Positions 23,940 to 39,297 of a DNA stretch of 64,000 nucleotides are shown here, piece after piece (position 1 is the stretch's first letter; every line of letters starts with the position of its first letter). The position numbers were made by a program, and so were the translations under genes. Origin of the DNA: Daucus carota subsp. sativus. Its lineage: Eukaryota > Streptophyta > Magnoliopsida > Apiales > Apiaceae. The notes under the pieces are model-generated. The model was not told the origin of the DNA. It worked only from the letters and a program-made list of their open reading frames with translations, and made no database searches. The stretch covers positions 25,470,527 to 25,534,526 of the forward strand of contig NC_030384.2 in the NCBI RefSeq assembly GCF_001625215.2, given 5' to 3'.

Positions 23940-26146
23940 TCATTTTTTGATGTCCATGTCCTTGAGACCTTTTTCGTTTGTGAAGTCGGTAACAGCTTGG
24001 TCAAAGGTGCTCCGAATATGCTGGCACATGAGCATCAGGTCCTGGCATGAGTCTCTTAGCACCTCACTAGCTGGATCGCCTGCAGAAATGGAAATAAATA
24101 TCTTAAAGAAAAGATTGATATGGCATTAAGTATCACGAAAAGAACAAAGAAGGTAAGTTCTACTTTCATTTTTAGTTCGTGGGGTAAATTTGTTTAGCCT
24201 TAGGGTAATGATTAACCTAAAACACAATAGTAAACTATGTTTACTACACAGTTAGGAAGGAAAATGGGTTAGACGGGTTATTATTATAAAATTTAAGAAC
24301 TGTTAGAAGCAAATTTTCTGATTCAGGATCGATATATCTTATATGAATCACAGACTGAATAAAAGATATCATACTTATTATAAAACAGACGCAGAATACA
24401 AGTAAAACAATAGAGTGACAACTAGATGCAAGTAAAACAATAGAGTGACAACTAGATGAAATCCTGTAGTCTGTCCAGGTAGTATAAACACAATATAACA
24501 CAAAACAACGAGAGTGTCATAACTAAATTTTAATATGGAAGTTATTTTTAAAAAAATGGGTGAAGGTCATGACCTGAATTCTAAATGAATTCAATCAAGA
24601 GAACACACACATCTGTGATGTCGAATCAGATGTTAATGAAGGACTTCATAATATTAAAGAGAAACAAAAAGGGACTAGGAAGTACAATTACAACCAAACA
24701 AGACCCGATAGTACAGACTAAAATAAAAACTATAAATTTACCAGTAGTCTGCACTCTAACATTAACGCGAGCTTCTGATGGATGGGGGATGCTGTAACCG
24801 CTAAATGTAACTCTTGGACTGCAAGTTAAAAAAATCATAATTTGTCATACATTACTATTCAGAATTAACAAATGTCCATTCTTATATATAACATCAAATA
24901 GACACAATAAAGGCACCAAGAGAAAATATTATGAGCTGACTGCAGGATATTAAAGTTAATTCTAAAAAAGAATCTTTAACTTTTATGACTAAGTTGTTCT
25001 CAAACTACCAAGATACTCCTGAGAACAAGATCCAAGATTAATACTCAATAGCATATGTACTTATAGAAAGTTGTCCTTTAGAATTACTTACAAAATGATC
25101 CCGCTCAAATTATACATTAAAATTCTGAACTATTAAGTATGATTTTGTTGGATTTGCAGAACAGAGTCTTATCATACTCAAGCTGGCCTAGTGTTGAAAA
25201 TTAATTTCACAGAGGAGGTTAGAACAAGCTTTTTGTTTCTTCAGGCCACATACATTGGCAACTTATAAAAAATAGATTAATTTAGAATCAATGAAGATTC
25301 CTTAAATTATAAATTCCATCAATTTTTCATCAATTACAAGCATATTTCTAGCTTTCTTAAATATATGCAACTACAAAGCAGGAGTGCAGGACAACACTAA
25401 GAGGTGAAAATGCTGGCAATGCAAAGAATGTACTAAAAATTACTGACAATAATCACATTGAACAAACTTGTTCAAAAAAGAAACTATTAAACAGAATCTA
25501 ATTCAAAATCAATAAATCTTTTCTTGTTCTGCGCATGGGTGGACCTGAAATTCAAGAAGCCCTAATCAAAACCAGTTTATGAGCACTGATTTGTATATAA
25601 TCCGCATATTCTTCAAATTTATATATAAACGATTACAAATTTCCGGGACCCTAAACGCCCCGGGCAGGGCTTAACTTGTATAATTTGTATTTACTCCACG
25701 TATTTTCCGTATTTATATATAAATGATTCTGAAATTTCAGGTCCGTGAATAGGAACTTTTCCATGGTCTTTAATACTCCAAATTACAAACTCCGAACCAC
25801 AAATACTTTAAATATGGTATGCGTTTGTCGAAAAATAAATTAAAGGACAAAATATCAAAAGTATTCACCAGCCATCACCGGAGATTGGGGGTTCGAATCT
25901 CGGAAAGACAAATGTAAATATCTTTTGATAATTGTGTTTTGATGTCCCTTAGCGGGCAAACATTGAAGCATCTAGGCACGTGTATACATATATAAAAAAA
26001 TAATGATAATACGCAGAGAGAGAGGCAGAGAAAAGAGTAACAGACTCTTGATTAAGAGCAAAACGAAGTGAATTAGCGAGGGTGTGATCTTCCTCGGACA
26101 GCGTGAACGTTGATGATGATGGATCCTCAATTGTTCCTAGCTCCAT
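23940..26146 (-). CDS. RPAC2: RPAC2/AC19, RNA polymerase I and III subunit (copy 2)
   Basis: The duplicate of the gene at 3599-5805: exons 26146-26046, 24818-24742 and 24079-23940, with the same GT-AG junctions and the same 105-residue product containing EEDHTLANSLRFALNQ and IPHPSEARVNVRVQTTG. No difference from copy 1 was noticed in exons or introns. If the duplication is real, the plant carries two intact, tandem, near-identical RPAC2 genes. Confidence 0.9.
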
Positions 26147-26311
26147 GGCTCTTGCTCTGCTCTCTGCTTCCACAAACTTAAAACCCTAATTTAACAAATA
26201 ATAAACCCCTCCCCAATTCTCCCGGTTTTTCTGGGATGTTTGCAAAATATTTTATTGTTCACCCTATAAATAAATTATGACCAAGTCCACGCTAGTTGTC
26301 ACTAGTGAGCA

Positions 26312-27537
26312 TGGCTGTCAAAAAAATCTTAAAGATCGGAAATCGTATCTGAGAAAAAGTGGATATTATTTGAATTCGAAATAAAATAAATATTATCTAT
26401 ATTCGAATCTATGATTAGGGCTGAGTATTCGGTCAGTTCGGTCCAAAACTGAACCGAACCGAAATAACCGAGAACCGAAATAGTTTTTTTTCCTGGACCA
26501 AATCGAAATTCTGTTTTGCACCGAACCGGAATCGAACCGAAATAAATCGGTTCGGTTCGGTTCTTCCTCAAAGAACCGAATTTTTATAGAAAAAAAATTA
26601 AAACATCAAGTCTTACAGATCAAGAAATTTAACTCTGCTTATGAACTATAGTTTTGTAATTTAACTACAATTACTCTGCTTATACTGCTACGTATCAAGA
26701 AATTAATGCAGAAAGCATAACATATACAGAAGAGAAAGCTTAGCATAGCAGTATTCTGGAGAGCAGGACAATAATTGTAGATAATAGAAAGTGAATCTCC
26801 GATTCTTGTAGCGAAATAAAGAACGATGCTTAGATTTGTGATTAGAGATTGGGTTTATGTGTGCGAGACTGCGAGTAGTGCGGCTGAAGCCTGAATGCTC
26901 TGAAGTTTGACCTGAATACGCACGCATATATTAACATATATTATATATATTTAATATATTAAATTAATAATACAAAAAGTTCGGTCTATTCGGTCCAGAA
27001 CCGAATATGTTTTGAAAGAACCGGACCAAACTGAAATTTATTTCGGTCCGGACCGAACTTTCGAAAAAATCGGAACCGAACCGGACCGAATTTTTACGGT
27101 TCGGTTTGGTTTTTCGATTCCGGTTCGGTTTTGCTCACCCCTATCTATGATATTCGAATCCAAAATTAAATACATATTTGATATTTAAATTATATAATAT
27201 ATAATTATATGTAATTAAAATTTTATTCTACTAGCGTGTTGTGTAGTGTGTGTATATGCATAAAATGATATATTTATACAAATACTAAAATACTTTATAC
27301 ATATATAAAAATATCATTTCAGCTTAGTCGTAAAAAAATTGTTTGAAAATCATCGTCCGAAATATCTACCCCGTATCCGACATCCGTCCGAAATATCCGA
27401 CGTTCGTCCGAAATATCTGCCCCGTATCCGAAAAAAGCGGATATTATTCGTATATGAAATAAAGCGGATATTGTCCGAATCCGACAATTACTGACACGGA
27501 TACATATTCATATCTGAATTATCCGTTTGACAGCCCT
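26312..27537. mobile_element. Outer nested DNA element with ggctgtcaaa termini (copy 2)
   Basis: The duplicate of 5971-7195. It is one A longer in a homopolymer just inside the left end (about 26321), one of the few differences between the copies. Confidence 0.7.
26416..27143. mobile_element. hAT-type non-autonomous element (copy 2)
   Basis: The duplicate of 6074-6801, with the octamer TCTATGAT at 26408-26415 and 27144-27151. The insertion and its target duplication predate the 20-kb duplication. Confidence 0.9.
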
Positions 27538-28478
27538 CTTGTGAGCACGAGATCGAGGGTATCAGTAGTACGTCGATCATACAAATTTTATAACGGAGTA
27601 ATAATTAAAATTTCAGTATAAAATATCGGTAGACCACTTAATATGACATGTCGATGGGCGATAGAATTAACTTGACTATATCATTGTTAGAATATTTCTA
27701 AGTTCATAATACTTTATTTAATTTTATTTTTCGATCATTTATAACATGATGATATTTTCTGGGAATATATTTATAATTTATTGTAACCGATAAATTGTAA
27801 AGTTGGAAAATATTTCAGTAATGACATTTACATATTAAGTATAAGCACTTCACGAAATTGACTGGATACAAAATCACGAAATAAAAAAAAAATTAGAATT
27901 GCCAAAATGACTTAGTTTTGTTATTACAGGAACATGTGTTGTTCAACAAATCTCGAATATGAACCATTTCATAAATTTTTATGAATGTGTTTATTATATA
28001 TGGAATATACGTGATACTTATCCAATAATATGCGACAATCATCTTCTTAGAATCGAGTTAGATGTTTAAAACTCCTAAAGATCAAGAGTTCCCTTACCTT
28101 TTTAGACAATCTGCCATATCTAATGAGTGCACCTCAAAACTCTAATCTTAAACACCGGTGAACTCAAGCACCGTGGCACCTCGATGCACAATAATATTAC
28201 CAGTACCAATATCAAAAATCAGGTGCAATAATATTACCTAAAACCTTCAACAAACAGACATGAATTTTATTAAGATGTTGTGGAACTAGATTATACCAAT
28301 ATCAAAAATGGGGCGCAATTATTTTATCAGGGGATGCAATCTTCAAGATAAGCATATTTGTTGTCTAAGAAGCAAGAAGGCAAGTAATTTGAAAGGTACA
28401 CTAAAATAATTAATTTGACTGACAGGTACCCGTTACAAATCTGGAATATATCTGACTGCCAAAATACAGCAGCATAAC

Positions 28479-31290
28479 TCATACATGGATATGAATATGA
28501 AAATTTTCATTCGCAGGAAGCTTATCATTAATCTCTACAGACTGAATAGTGGACGAGTTTTTTGTCGGATGCAGAACAGTTACTTCGTATTCTCCATGAA
28601 ACAATGACACTTCAAGTAATCCATTATCATCTGCTGTAAATTCTTCAACCTCTGATCTCCATTCATTCAGCAATCTGTCAACCAGATCTCCAACCGGAGT
28701 ATTCCTAAAGTTATTGTCAGCTAATGTCATGTCGTAACCGTCTACTGCAGGCCCTGACCACATCACAATCCCCTGAACAGCAGGATGTGCAAAGCCTTCT
28801 CTCAGAATTTGTTCCAAATATTGTACCTGATTCGGATTTGGCTTGACATCGACCTCTGTCAGCCAAACAGGCATTCCTGTAGCTCCCAGAGTGTCTAGTG
28901 CAGATCTCATGTAAACAATGTTTGGTTGATATTGACTGAAATGAGACTGCAAGCCAATCCCAATTGGTGCACCACCCACACTCCCCTGAATTTCACGCAA
29001 TTTGTTTATATAATTCTGAGGAAGTGAAGCGGGATCTCTGCCATCCTCTACTGTATTATACTCATTCATGAACAATGTGGCTCCATCAAGCTGGTGAGCC
29101 TTGGCGTACTCAGTGTTTGAAAATCCGTTGCCTAATTTGTCATCAAAGAACCGGAAATGCAAATTTTCATTGACAACATCCCAAGCAATCACCTTTCCTC
29201 TGTATCTTGACATAACAGAGTTGATTCTTGTATTAGTTGCGGCCCATAACTGATCAGGATTAAGGCCATAGACCCAATTGGGCTGGTAGTGAGGATCTTC
29301 CCAGAAAACGTTGTGACCTCTTATGGAAATGCCATGTGATTGGGCAAAATTCACCATAAAATCTGTGTTGGCATAGTTTTCCTGGCCTTGGCTCGGTTCA
29401 TTATCATACCATTTCATTTCATTCCTAAAAGTGGTGACTCTGAATCTTGACGAAAACCAGGACTGATAAGCCTGGTTGTTAACAATGTTCTTGGTCATGG
29501 AACACCCGAATGGAAAATGTTGTTTGACTTGATTTATGATCACTTTCGCGCCTCGAACTGCCTCGCCATTTTTATTTGCATCACTTATATTCAATCTGAT
29601 TGTCCTCTTGCGCACCTGCAGATATTTCCAGTCCCATCAGTACAAATACTATCATCTCAATCTATACTACAATTATCTGAAAATAAGTAAGTCATTCGGG
29701 ATATGCAGAGCAAGCCTTCTTTACCTCGGAAATTCTTTGTTCTTGGTGGGATCTCCATTGTTCTTTAGTGAATGGTTGTAGCGAAACATTGTCCACCCAA
29801 ATCTCTGCCAAAGCATTTTTGGCCTGCACATACACAAAGACATATATGAGGACTTAGTACATTGATGATTAAGATTTAAAATTAAAAATATACGATATTA
29901 AAATCGTAAGTTATTAGCAATCACCAAAATATACTCCATACAAGATTAAGGTTGGGAATGAGAATCGGGATGAGAATGGAGGGTATGGGAATGGGGGTTA
30001 ATGGGAGTGAGAAGGGCATGGAAATTCAAAGAGTGTCAAGAGTATGATTTAACCACGAAAAAAGATTGGGATTCTCTTCCATACCACCAAACAACAAATT
30101 CAAATTTCAAACACTTATGCATGGGATTGATGTTTCGATTCCCATTAACCGGGCTTATAACCGTGCACTAAACACCCTCGAAATTATACCTTAAAAATAA
30201 TGTGAGCAGGAGCTGTCACATTTGCCACAACTCCACCTTTGAGCATGGACCAACATCCATGACTGGCAACAACAGTACCAATTTCAAAAATAGCCCCGCT
30301 CGAATAGTTAAATGCTGCTGTTATACTGTTCTCACTTCCTTTACTCGCTTGAACCCAAGCTGTATTACAACACAACAAGTTATTGATTTTTAAAATAAAA
30401 ATATTTATTGATTTTTGAAATTCAGAAGAGCACGTGACTACATTACCGGAGAAAACGTAATAAAGTCCATCCTTGAGTTGAACTTTTTGTGGGAACACAC
30501 CGCCATTTGTCCTTTTTGTTTCTGTGAAAATACCTCCTCCATATTGAGCGGGAAGGGGCTCTTTTAAACACTGAAATTACAGCAACAATGGAGAAAATTA
30601 TGTACAATGATGACAAAGACTTTTATTCACGATAACTGTCAGAAAATCCAAATATTTATGATTCTACTGATTAAACCAAATTAACACATGAGTGTCTATA
30701 TGCGAAAATTGAAAGAAAAACACCTCTTCTCTAGACTATAACATCTACGGGGCCATTTTCTCTTTTAAAATAATTTTTTAAAGTAATATTTTAACAGATA
30801 AAAGAATATAGACATATATATTTCTCATAAACTTTTAAAATAATTATTTATGAATACAATTTATATATAGTAATTGTAATTAAAAATTACATCTCCAAAA
30901 TATGACTTGCAACGATTTTTTAAATAGATTTTGGTAGGAAAAATTAATAAGTTCTTAACAAAAAGCATTATTGTTGACAAATAAACGCATAAATCCAATG
31001 GAACTAAGAAAAAAGTACTTATCAGCAGCACACAGTACAGTATAACAAAGATGAAGAACATAATTTTCTTGCCTCTGTGGTGGCAAAATAGTCATAATCT
31101 TGAGCATTGATCCCTGCAAACCATGATATACAGATAGTTAATTACATGTGTTTTTCTTATCATCCATCTTAACATGTAAATACATGATCTAATAACTAAA
31201 AAAACCTTGTACAGAAGAAGCTAAAGCTGCATTCATCACCATCAACATGAATAAAAACATAACTTTCTTCAAATCCACGACGCTCTTCAT
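28479..31290 (-). CDS. Secreted GH10 endo-1,4-beta-xylanase (copy 2)
   Basis: The duplicate of 8136-10947 at +20343: exons 31290-31206, 31113-31073, 30570-30447, 30359-30190, 29823-29725 and 29615-28479. The 551-residue product is the same, with signal peptide, shortened CBM22 region, acid/base Glu323 and nucleophile Glu427. The GC donor after exon 2 is also kept. I saw no amino-acid difference from copy 1. Confidence 0.9.
29945..30155. mobile_element. MITE-like element inside xylanase intron 4 (copy 2)
   Basis: The duplicate of the intronic element at 9602-9812, with the same gggaatgagaatcggg arm. Confidence 0.4.
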
Positions 31291-31654
31291 GGTTTTTTGA
31301 TCAACTAATATAAAGTTCAACGCATGCAGGAAATAAATAACGTGGTTTAACATCAGGAGCAACCCATATATATACAAATTTGCAGCATCAACAAGGACTT
31401 GGTATTTTATCTTTTGCAATTAATAAATTAAATGGGTTAGTTTGGAAGCCTGCCTTATTAATTGCTACCCATCTAAACATGATCAGTGGGATTATTTAGA
31501 TATCCTGCTATAAATTCTGATCTTCCAAAAATATTAACATGGTAACAGATTTTACATGTACTTTTTCCTCAAAGTTGTTTTATTTCTTATCTTTTAATTA
31601 ATGATTTAGTTGTGCCGTGCTTAACATTATATAAAAATCAGATATTATATCAAA

Positions 31655-32204
31655 CTACTTGAGAAGCCGCGCGTTGCGACGGCCTATAAAAATTATATTA
31701 ATGATTCAAAATTTATATTTGTAAGATAAGATACATGTGTGACAGTCTATTAAAATTATATTAATGATTCAAAATTAATATTTGTAGAATAAAATAAATT
31801 TTATATTATAAACATCACGATACAATACCAATATTAATATATAAAATTACAAAATTGGACTATAATTCATTAGTGAAAAAATGAAAATAAATGTCTACAT
31901 ATAATTAACGATTTAAATCATGACAAATCTTGATTTTAGTTGTTTTTCTTTTTTAAGGTAATCATGTTTTCACTAACATTGTCATTAATTTCCAAACATT
32001 ACTTCTTAGACATAAACAACATGCCCTACATGTAAAAAGTATACGGCTCTTTAACACATTGATTGACCAATAAAACAGACAGTAAACTTGCAAGAACATA
32101 AGTGTTCTCATCCTATCATTGACGAACAATTGTGATACGGGCTATAATAATATAATGATTATTAAATAAGATCCAAAAAATGAAGGCTCGGTTAATAAGG
32201 TCTG
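31655..32204 (-). mobile_element. Helitron 3' end fragment (copy 2)
   Basis: The duplicate of 11312-11860, with the same gccgtcgcaacgcgcggc hairpin read on the minus strand. Confidence 0.65.
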
Positions 32205-32268
32205 ATCTATGATATATTAATTAATTTCATAATTAATATAAAAATGCCTACTTATATTTTCTGCTTTG

Positions 32269-34151
32269 AGCCTGATGGATCGCCAAGGTCCACGATCCAG
32301 TATCGTGGATTATGGACGTCCAAGGTCCAAAATTATGGACAGCCCATTCAAGGCATAAAATCATTACACAACTCTAAGAAGATTCTAGAACTCTATTTCT
32401 TTGAGTCCCAGATGACTATCTACTATTATAGATGATCATTTAGAGTTCTAGATGACCACTAACAACTACAGATAATCATCATAACATACTTTTATTCTAT
32501 CTCAAGCTCTACAGAGCTAAACAATTTTTAACTCAAAGACTTAAAAAAAACTACTATATAAAGGGCTCTACCCCTCACAACTAGAAATACATGTTTTGAC
32601 ATGATTCTTGTCACCCGTAAGGATACATAGGCATCTTGTAAGGACTGTTCAAGTTCTGACTCACTAGAGCAGTTACAAAGCAAGAAGCTCATCCCTCATT
32701 TTTGATGCATATCGTTTCGCGCTTTCTATTGGAAGAAGACGACAACCATAACAAGAACATGGAGAAACATACGCTTAAAAGTCCATGTTCCAACATCCGG
32801 TCAGGAGAACACCCAAATAAACCACTACCCATCACACAAGATGCACCTGCTACTCAAGTAATTGCTGCCTCAACATCCGTTGCATAGATGATTCCCCCGA
32901 TCTCCTCCCGAGAAGTTGGACCTCAGTTCCTGCGATGTCCGAACCATCCACCACGCTAACTCTTAGAGCGCCCACCTGAAATGTACAGAGCTCCGAACAA
33001 CATACCTCAGTCCCGTCAATTTTTGATACTAGAATACCGTCGTTGCCCAGCATCAACACTTCCATGATAGTAAATATCCTTATTTTATTACTCTACGGTA
33101 GTCATATCTCATCACCTTTCTAATCATGGATGAAACTCTGGATCCCATGCTACTGAAGAAAGAAGACTCAACTAATTAGATTCCCGAGGGATGATTGGAG
33201 TCATTAACCCCCCCTACATCACTGGACTTGGACCCACAAACCAGAATGATCTCGGGGTAAGACCAAAGGGCAAGAGGTACAAAGAATGGCACATGAAAAA
33301 CGAGTCCTATGAATCATATGGGTATTAAAGATGAAGTTCCAACATGAAGGAGGAGAGAGCAACAAGATAATCAGATCTGGAAGTAATCAGACTCAGGGCA
33401 ATCAAACTCAGAACAACCAGACCTAGAGCAACCCTGATGCACGAGGGACGTCGACAGGGGGCAACAAGGAGGTACATGTATGTGATTCGAGCCTACGAGG
33501 AATGAATTATTCAACTAAAAAGGGATATGTTACGGCATGATGGATGGTAGGAACATCAGGAGCGTCGGGCACGAGAGCTGTCGTTCATAGATCTGGGGAC
33601 ACCACATGCAAGAACTAGAGGCCTTGGAGGCTCATGTATAATCATAATTCACTTGAAACCCTCGGGTGACCGCGACAATCCAATTCCATCGTTCACGGAG
33701 GAATCATGGTGGCAAAAATTTCAAGGAAGTTCAAGTTGCCCATACTAGCTTATGAAGCCGTAAAGGTGGTGCCACTCGAGGTAACTCATACCTCCCCCAG
33801 GGTCCAGGATTTTCAGTCGTAAGACAATATTGAAGAAGGAATGAGACTTGCGCTTGATATGATAGATGAGTTCCGAGATTAAGCCAACCCCAAGATCGTA
33901 GAAAACCATATGCGAGCTTCTTATGATTAAAATCTTTGAGTAAGGAAAGGTTCTTCAGGGAAGAAGATTTGGTCCTTAAAAAAGCTGAGGCTTTAGGAGT
34001 TGGCCCTAAAGGCAAGATGGCTCCAAACAGGGAAGGGCCTTATCAGGTAAGGAATGTCACAGTTCAAGGGTTGTACAAGCTTAAGTCCTTGAAGGGAGTG
34101 GAAGTTCCAAGGAGTTGGTATGCCACATACTTAAAGATTTATTTTGTTTGA
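32269..34151 (+). mobile_element. Degraded Ty3/gypsy retrotransposon (copy 2)
   Basis: The duplicate of 11925-13807, with the same LTR-like left part, gag scrap and integrase C-terminal relic (NREGPYQV, VPRSWYATYLKIYFV) and the same stops. Confidence 0.75.
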
Positions 34152-34173
34152 TTAGTTTAGATAATATATGTTC

Positions 34174-35374
34174 AATACAGTCCCAATATATTCTCGCAAC
34201 ATATATACGCGTACCAACTGCCAATTTCCCTATAAATTAGTTCACTAACCGCAAACAATAAAAATATCCTTTTGTTAGTGCAATTGAAAGGAAGTTATGA
34301 CGGTGCTGCCAACAATCAAGGGCATCTATTTAAAATCTCACTTTGGGAGTCATCAAACTCAACATATGAATTATTTTTAAGTCATTGACATCGGGTAATA
34401 ATCGCTTCCAACTAGGGTTACCTATTCAAAAATCTCTCTTCGATGATCATTAAAATTGCCAAATTATATTCAAAGTCCTTAATAATGGGTAGTTGACTCT
34501 ACAAAAGAAATGTGATACTAATTAAATTTTGGTCATTGAAAGGGGGCAATAACCACTGCCAACACCTAGTTTGGCACAAATTTCCAATTAAAAATCTATA
34601 ATATATAGTCATGAAATTGAAGATAATATTTTCTAAGTCACACTTGGCGGGTAGCCTCTTTTTTCAATGGCTAATTGTAACCCTAAATTTATTTTTATAC
34701 AATCACTACTTCAGCTCCTCTAGCCATTTTTGGCGAGATGAGCCTGCAATTGATTCCTTAAGGGAAGATAAAAGAGTTTATATTTCTATCCAAAGACAAA
34801 AGATGATAAACGATTCCATTTTTCATTTAAAGGTGAGAAAATGTAATGGACATAAAAAGGCAGTGTGTATGTAAATAAATATTACACTAAGCATCTTCAA
34901 GAGAATAGCACTGCCACACTACTAGCAGCATTCATTGGAAAGGGGCAAATAATGTAATGGTAGTGACCAAGGCATTATTAAATAGTTCTAATATTGCCAC
35001 ATAATCAAACAACATTTAGAGTCCTTTAATATACCTAAGTTGTTTTAGTTAATGAAGTAACTTATTGTAAAAAAAACTTGTATTATTGGGAGATAATTGA
35101 CAATAAAAAATCATCTTAAACCATTGCTAGTTGGAAACAATTTTTTTTGTCAGGTAGTTAAAAACTATCTTAAATTTCAAAAAACTCTTTTACAATCACA
35201 GAAGAAAGTTCGATGCAGAAATACACGTGAATGATCAGAACAACCCCTAAAATTATATAACCAGGATCGGAACTTTAAATTTCATCTCCTCGACATTGGC
35301 TATTGTGCATAGCATTTTGACTATACAGAGTTCATGAATAACCAAAATTTTCATCAGATTTGAACTTGTTAACC
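34174..35374. repeat. Left arm of segmental repeat 'A' (copy 2)
   Basis: The duplicate of 13830-15030. Confidence 0.7.
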
Positions 35375-35383
35375 GTATGGTCT

Positions 35384-37426
35384 TCAGCAATTAGTGCAAA
35401 CCTATGTCAATTATGAATTCGAAAATTTATTTTAATAAAGTCAATTATAATTCATAAATCCATAGTTCAAGATAAATCAAGGCAAAAAATTTGGTAAAAC
35501 ACCTACTTCACTACTCTGATGTAATGGTTGATATTCACCAATGCTAGCTAGAAGCGAAATTTGGCATATGATAAGCTTGAACATCTAAGAATTGTGAAGC
35601 ATCTATACTTGTTTATTTCAATTGTCAAATATAATTAATTAATAATGAAATTAATATAATTACTTACTTGGGATTTGGCTCGTATATAAATTTTTGTGAA
35701 CTTAGTTTCGAACCTTATGCATGATAAACTAATTATATTAGACCCCGTCTTCTTAAAAATTTTACGATAAAGATAATTAGACTAACTATTTAAAGGTAAT
35801 TTATTTAAAATTTCTTCGATAACTTAACTCGGAGATGGCTCTTGATTTGTTTGATGGTGAATTCTCTCACTTTCATCTTTTATAATATAGCCTTTGGCTT
35901 GGCTTCTATAAATATATTGCAGAATGTTTATTAAAATTTAGTAAGAAAGTGGGATATTTATAAAATGATTTTGTAAAAAATGATTCAAACAATAACCCCA
36001 TGAAAAAAAAATATAACTTGATATCATGGATCCTTTAAAGTAATATATTATTCCTTAAGTATATAAATAATTGGCAATTGATTATGATAACTAAACACAT
36101 ATTAGAGAAACACAAAATAAATGTTCTCATCTTTATTAGATTAAAGCATCAATAATATTTTCATTTCTTTCACTAAAGTAATTATATGGTTAGATGAAAT
36201 ATTTATCAATATAGATATCACACAAAAAATACTCGTAAATTTTGAAAAAACAATAAAAACAAATTTGGAGAAGATATTATTATGTATACATGTACAATCT
36301 TTTCCCAATTTCTATGTAGTTTTGATGATCTTCATTGAAGGAAAAGAAAAAAATGGTTTTCAACATTCAACTAAAAATTACAAATTATGTAAACAATATA
36401 CAGCAACTCATAAAATCTTCTAATAATATAATATAGAGAAAGAATAATGAATTATAGGCGAAGACAATATTTAGAATATGACATGAAAATTCTTTTACCA
36501 CAATAATATTTTTGTTAAAAACTACTCCCCCCGTCCCAATGAATTGTATACAGTTTCCTTTTTGGGACGTCCCACCAATTGTATACATTCCAAAAGTAGT
36601 AAACTTTTATAATATAAAATATCATTACACCAACTACATTCTTCCACTATCTTCATTCGATAATAATATAAACACTATTACACCCACTACTTTCCTCCAC
36701 TATCTCAAATCTATTATAAAATATAAATGGGTCCCACCACTATACCCCACTTTTCATCTAACTTTACTCCTTTCTTACACACTTTTTTGGTCTCCGTGTC
36801 CCAACCATTTGTATACAAATGGCTGGGACGGAGGGAGTATTAAAAAATATATTTCCAGTCTCAACAAAACTCAATAATTAAGTTTAATTCTTTTGATTTT
36901 ATAAAGTCTAGATTATCCTATGTGAAATACAGATAGAATATATGTATATGTACTGTACATGCCAAAAATGAAAACAAAATTGAGACAAATTACTTACTAA
37001 AAAATCCACCAAGTTCAAGGGCAGCAGGATTAAAGAGTTCATTGGACATGGGTCCGCTTGAGCCTCGGCTTGTACTTTTAAAAAATTTGGATGCTCTTGC
37101 TCTTAAAAAAATGTTGCCCTCAACATTTCTCTGCAATTATGAAACTTGACCTTGTTCACTCACCCAATAATGGGTTTTGATATGTTGCTGCCTCGAATAT
37201 TGGTACGGTAAACCTTGAGGATAAGCTGGTGCATTATCCATCTTTGATCCCTTTGAAAACTAACTCCTTGTGTCGAAGTGTGGTGCATTTGATACCACAC
37301 ATTTTGTTCATATGCAGGGTTTGCTCGACTCACAGTTTGGTCATGAGAATTTCCACAGTGATTATCACAAAATCTGGTTTGAACTGGTGTAAATCGTGTT
37401 GGAAAAGGTGGGTTTTTCTCACTCAT
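35384..37426 (-). pseudogene. GARP/G2-like transcription factor pseudogene (copy 2)
   Basis: The duplicate of 15040-17080, with the same frameshifts in exon 1 and the same TAA in exon 3. The gene was already dead before the 20-kb duplication. Homopolymers inside its introns differ by one base between the copies. Confidence 0.75.
36525..36837. mobile_element. Stowaway MITE (copy 2)
   Basis: The duplicate of 16179-16491, with TA target duplications at 36523-36524 and 36838-36839. Confidence 0.92.
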
Positions 37427-38136
37427 CTTGTTAAATTGATTGGGATATTTCTTGTATCAATGGTGTGAAGTTGCCATCAATATTGGGAAATACATTTTTT
37501 TCTCAATCTCTCAAGCTAGTAGCATATATTTTTCTTGTGTTTCTTGACTAAAACTGGTATCCACTTATCCAATTTATTATATAAATTCCACGTGGTCAAT
37601 ATTTATATTAATATGAAAGAATTTATATTAATGTATAAATATGTGATATATTAAAAAGTAAATGTTTTTTCCAAGATTTTATCATTACAAAGGTGCAATA
37701 TCCAAAGATGGCTCTGTTATTATCAGTAAATGCAAAAGGAATTTTATTTCATATATATGTTATTATATATTACCAACTTGTAGTAATGTTTTTGTCATTG
37801 GACCTTACATTTGGCCAACAATAATGTAACATTCAAAAACTGGACCAAGTTTGTTGAGTTTTATACTATGAAGGCAGAAGTTGGGTCTTCTTGACTAATA
37901 GGTATCTAGTATGAATTTATTTATATCCTCGATGATTAACATAAACACCACTTTAATTTTTATTTTTTAAACAAAATGCTCTTACTTATGGTTTTTTTTG
38001 GAATCCAAGCGCAATCTCTTATCGAATGAAGCAGTACTTTAAAAGTGAGATGATGTGGGTACATAACACATCTTGGGACATTGGACAACTAATATACAAG
38101 ACACATAAGCATATTGCTTTAGATTTTTTTTCATCG
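37427..38136. repeat. Right arm of segmental repeat 'A' (copy 2)
   Basis: The duplicate of 17081-17790. Confidence 0.6.
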
Positions 38137-39297
38137 TTCTCCTCTGTATAATTCTGAGATATATATTTTAGCGATACTATACATCACTTTCCAAGATATA
38201 TTGCCCATGTTTTTTCTGCTCTTTTTTGTAGTTGATAAATTTTCATTCTAGATATTTTATAGAGTAAGCTGAAATTCGAGATTAATTTTATGTGTTTCAT
38301 AGTATTTTTGTTGGATTTGTAGCTCAAAATAATTCAAGGGAGAATGAGCGTCTGCATAGTTGGTTTGTATATGGAGAAATTTGTCATGAGATATGTGTAC
38401 AAATATGGAAAAGTGAAAGAGATGTCCATATATACAGGTGAACTTAAGCATATCTAGGTTATTGGTCAATACTTTTTTTTTAGGTTATGTTGCGAGTGAA
38501 GTTCGTAAATTATACTCAAAAACTCTTGTTTCTTGGGTTTTCTCAGTATTATTTGAAGATATTTTTTAATAAATAGATGGTTCCCCCTAAGTATTTCCAG
38601 TGAATTCTTCGTACATGTATTCAATTTTCCAAGAATTTTATATTTTATGAAATAATAACTACACAAAATTTCTTAATTTTTTTGTATGTCATCCTTTTTT
38701 CCATCATTTTTGGTCCATGATTTCAGTTTGGCTAAGCAGCCCCTAAAAGTGCCACTCAGGTACCTAACTTAGCTAACGGATCAACACGAAACCTCTTAGC
38801 AAACCTATTCAGCTAAGGCCCATGAAATATAACACCTAAGTGGTTTACACTGAACATAACTTCGAATACATACACTTGTGAACAGACGAGGTCACATATA
38901 TTAATTTATTATTATTACTCTCTAGAAATTCATATTTTCTTATCACAATTATTATTTATCCCTAACCCAACCTATCTGACCTACTAACACATTTGTATCT
39001 AATATAGAACAATAATAATAGACCCCACCATCATATCACACTCCATTCATTTCTATACCACCAATCCACTTATGCAAACATAATGGATTCAATTTTTAAA
39101 TAGAAATTTATATTTTTTTAATCAATCTGTATGACAATTATTTCCCCTTCGAATCAAACATCATATTAATTACAGACCTATATAATATGCACGATAAACA
39201 AATAAATTATACACATCATATTTCATACCTGCCTTATTTGCTAAAATCGAAATATTGCGGCACTACTAGAACAATTAATATTACAAGAAATCCATAT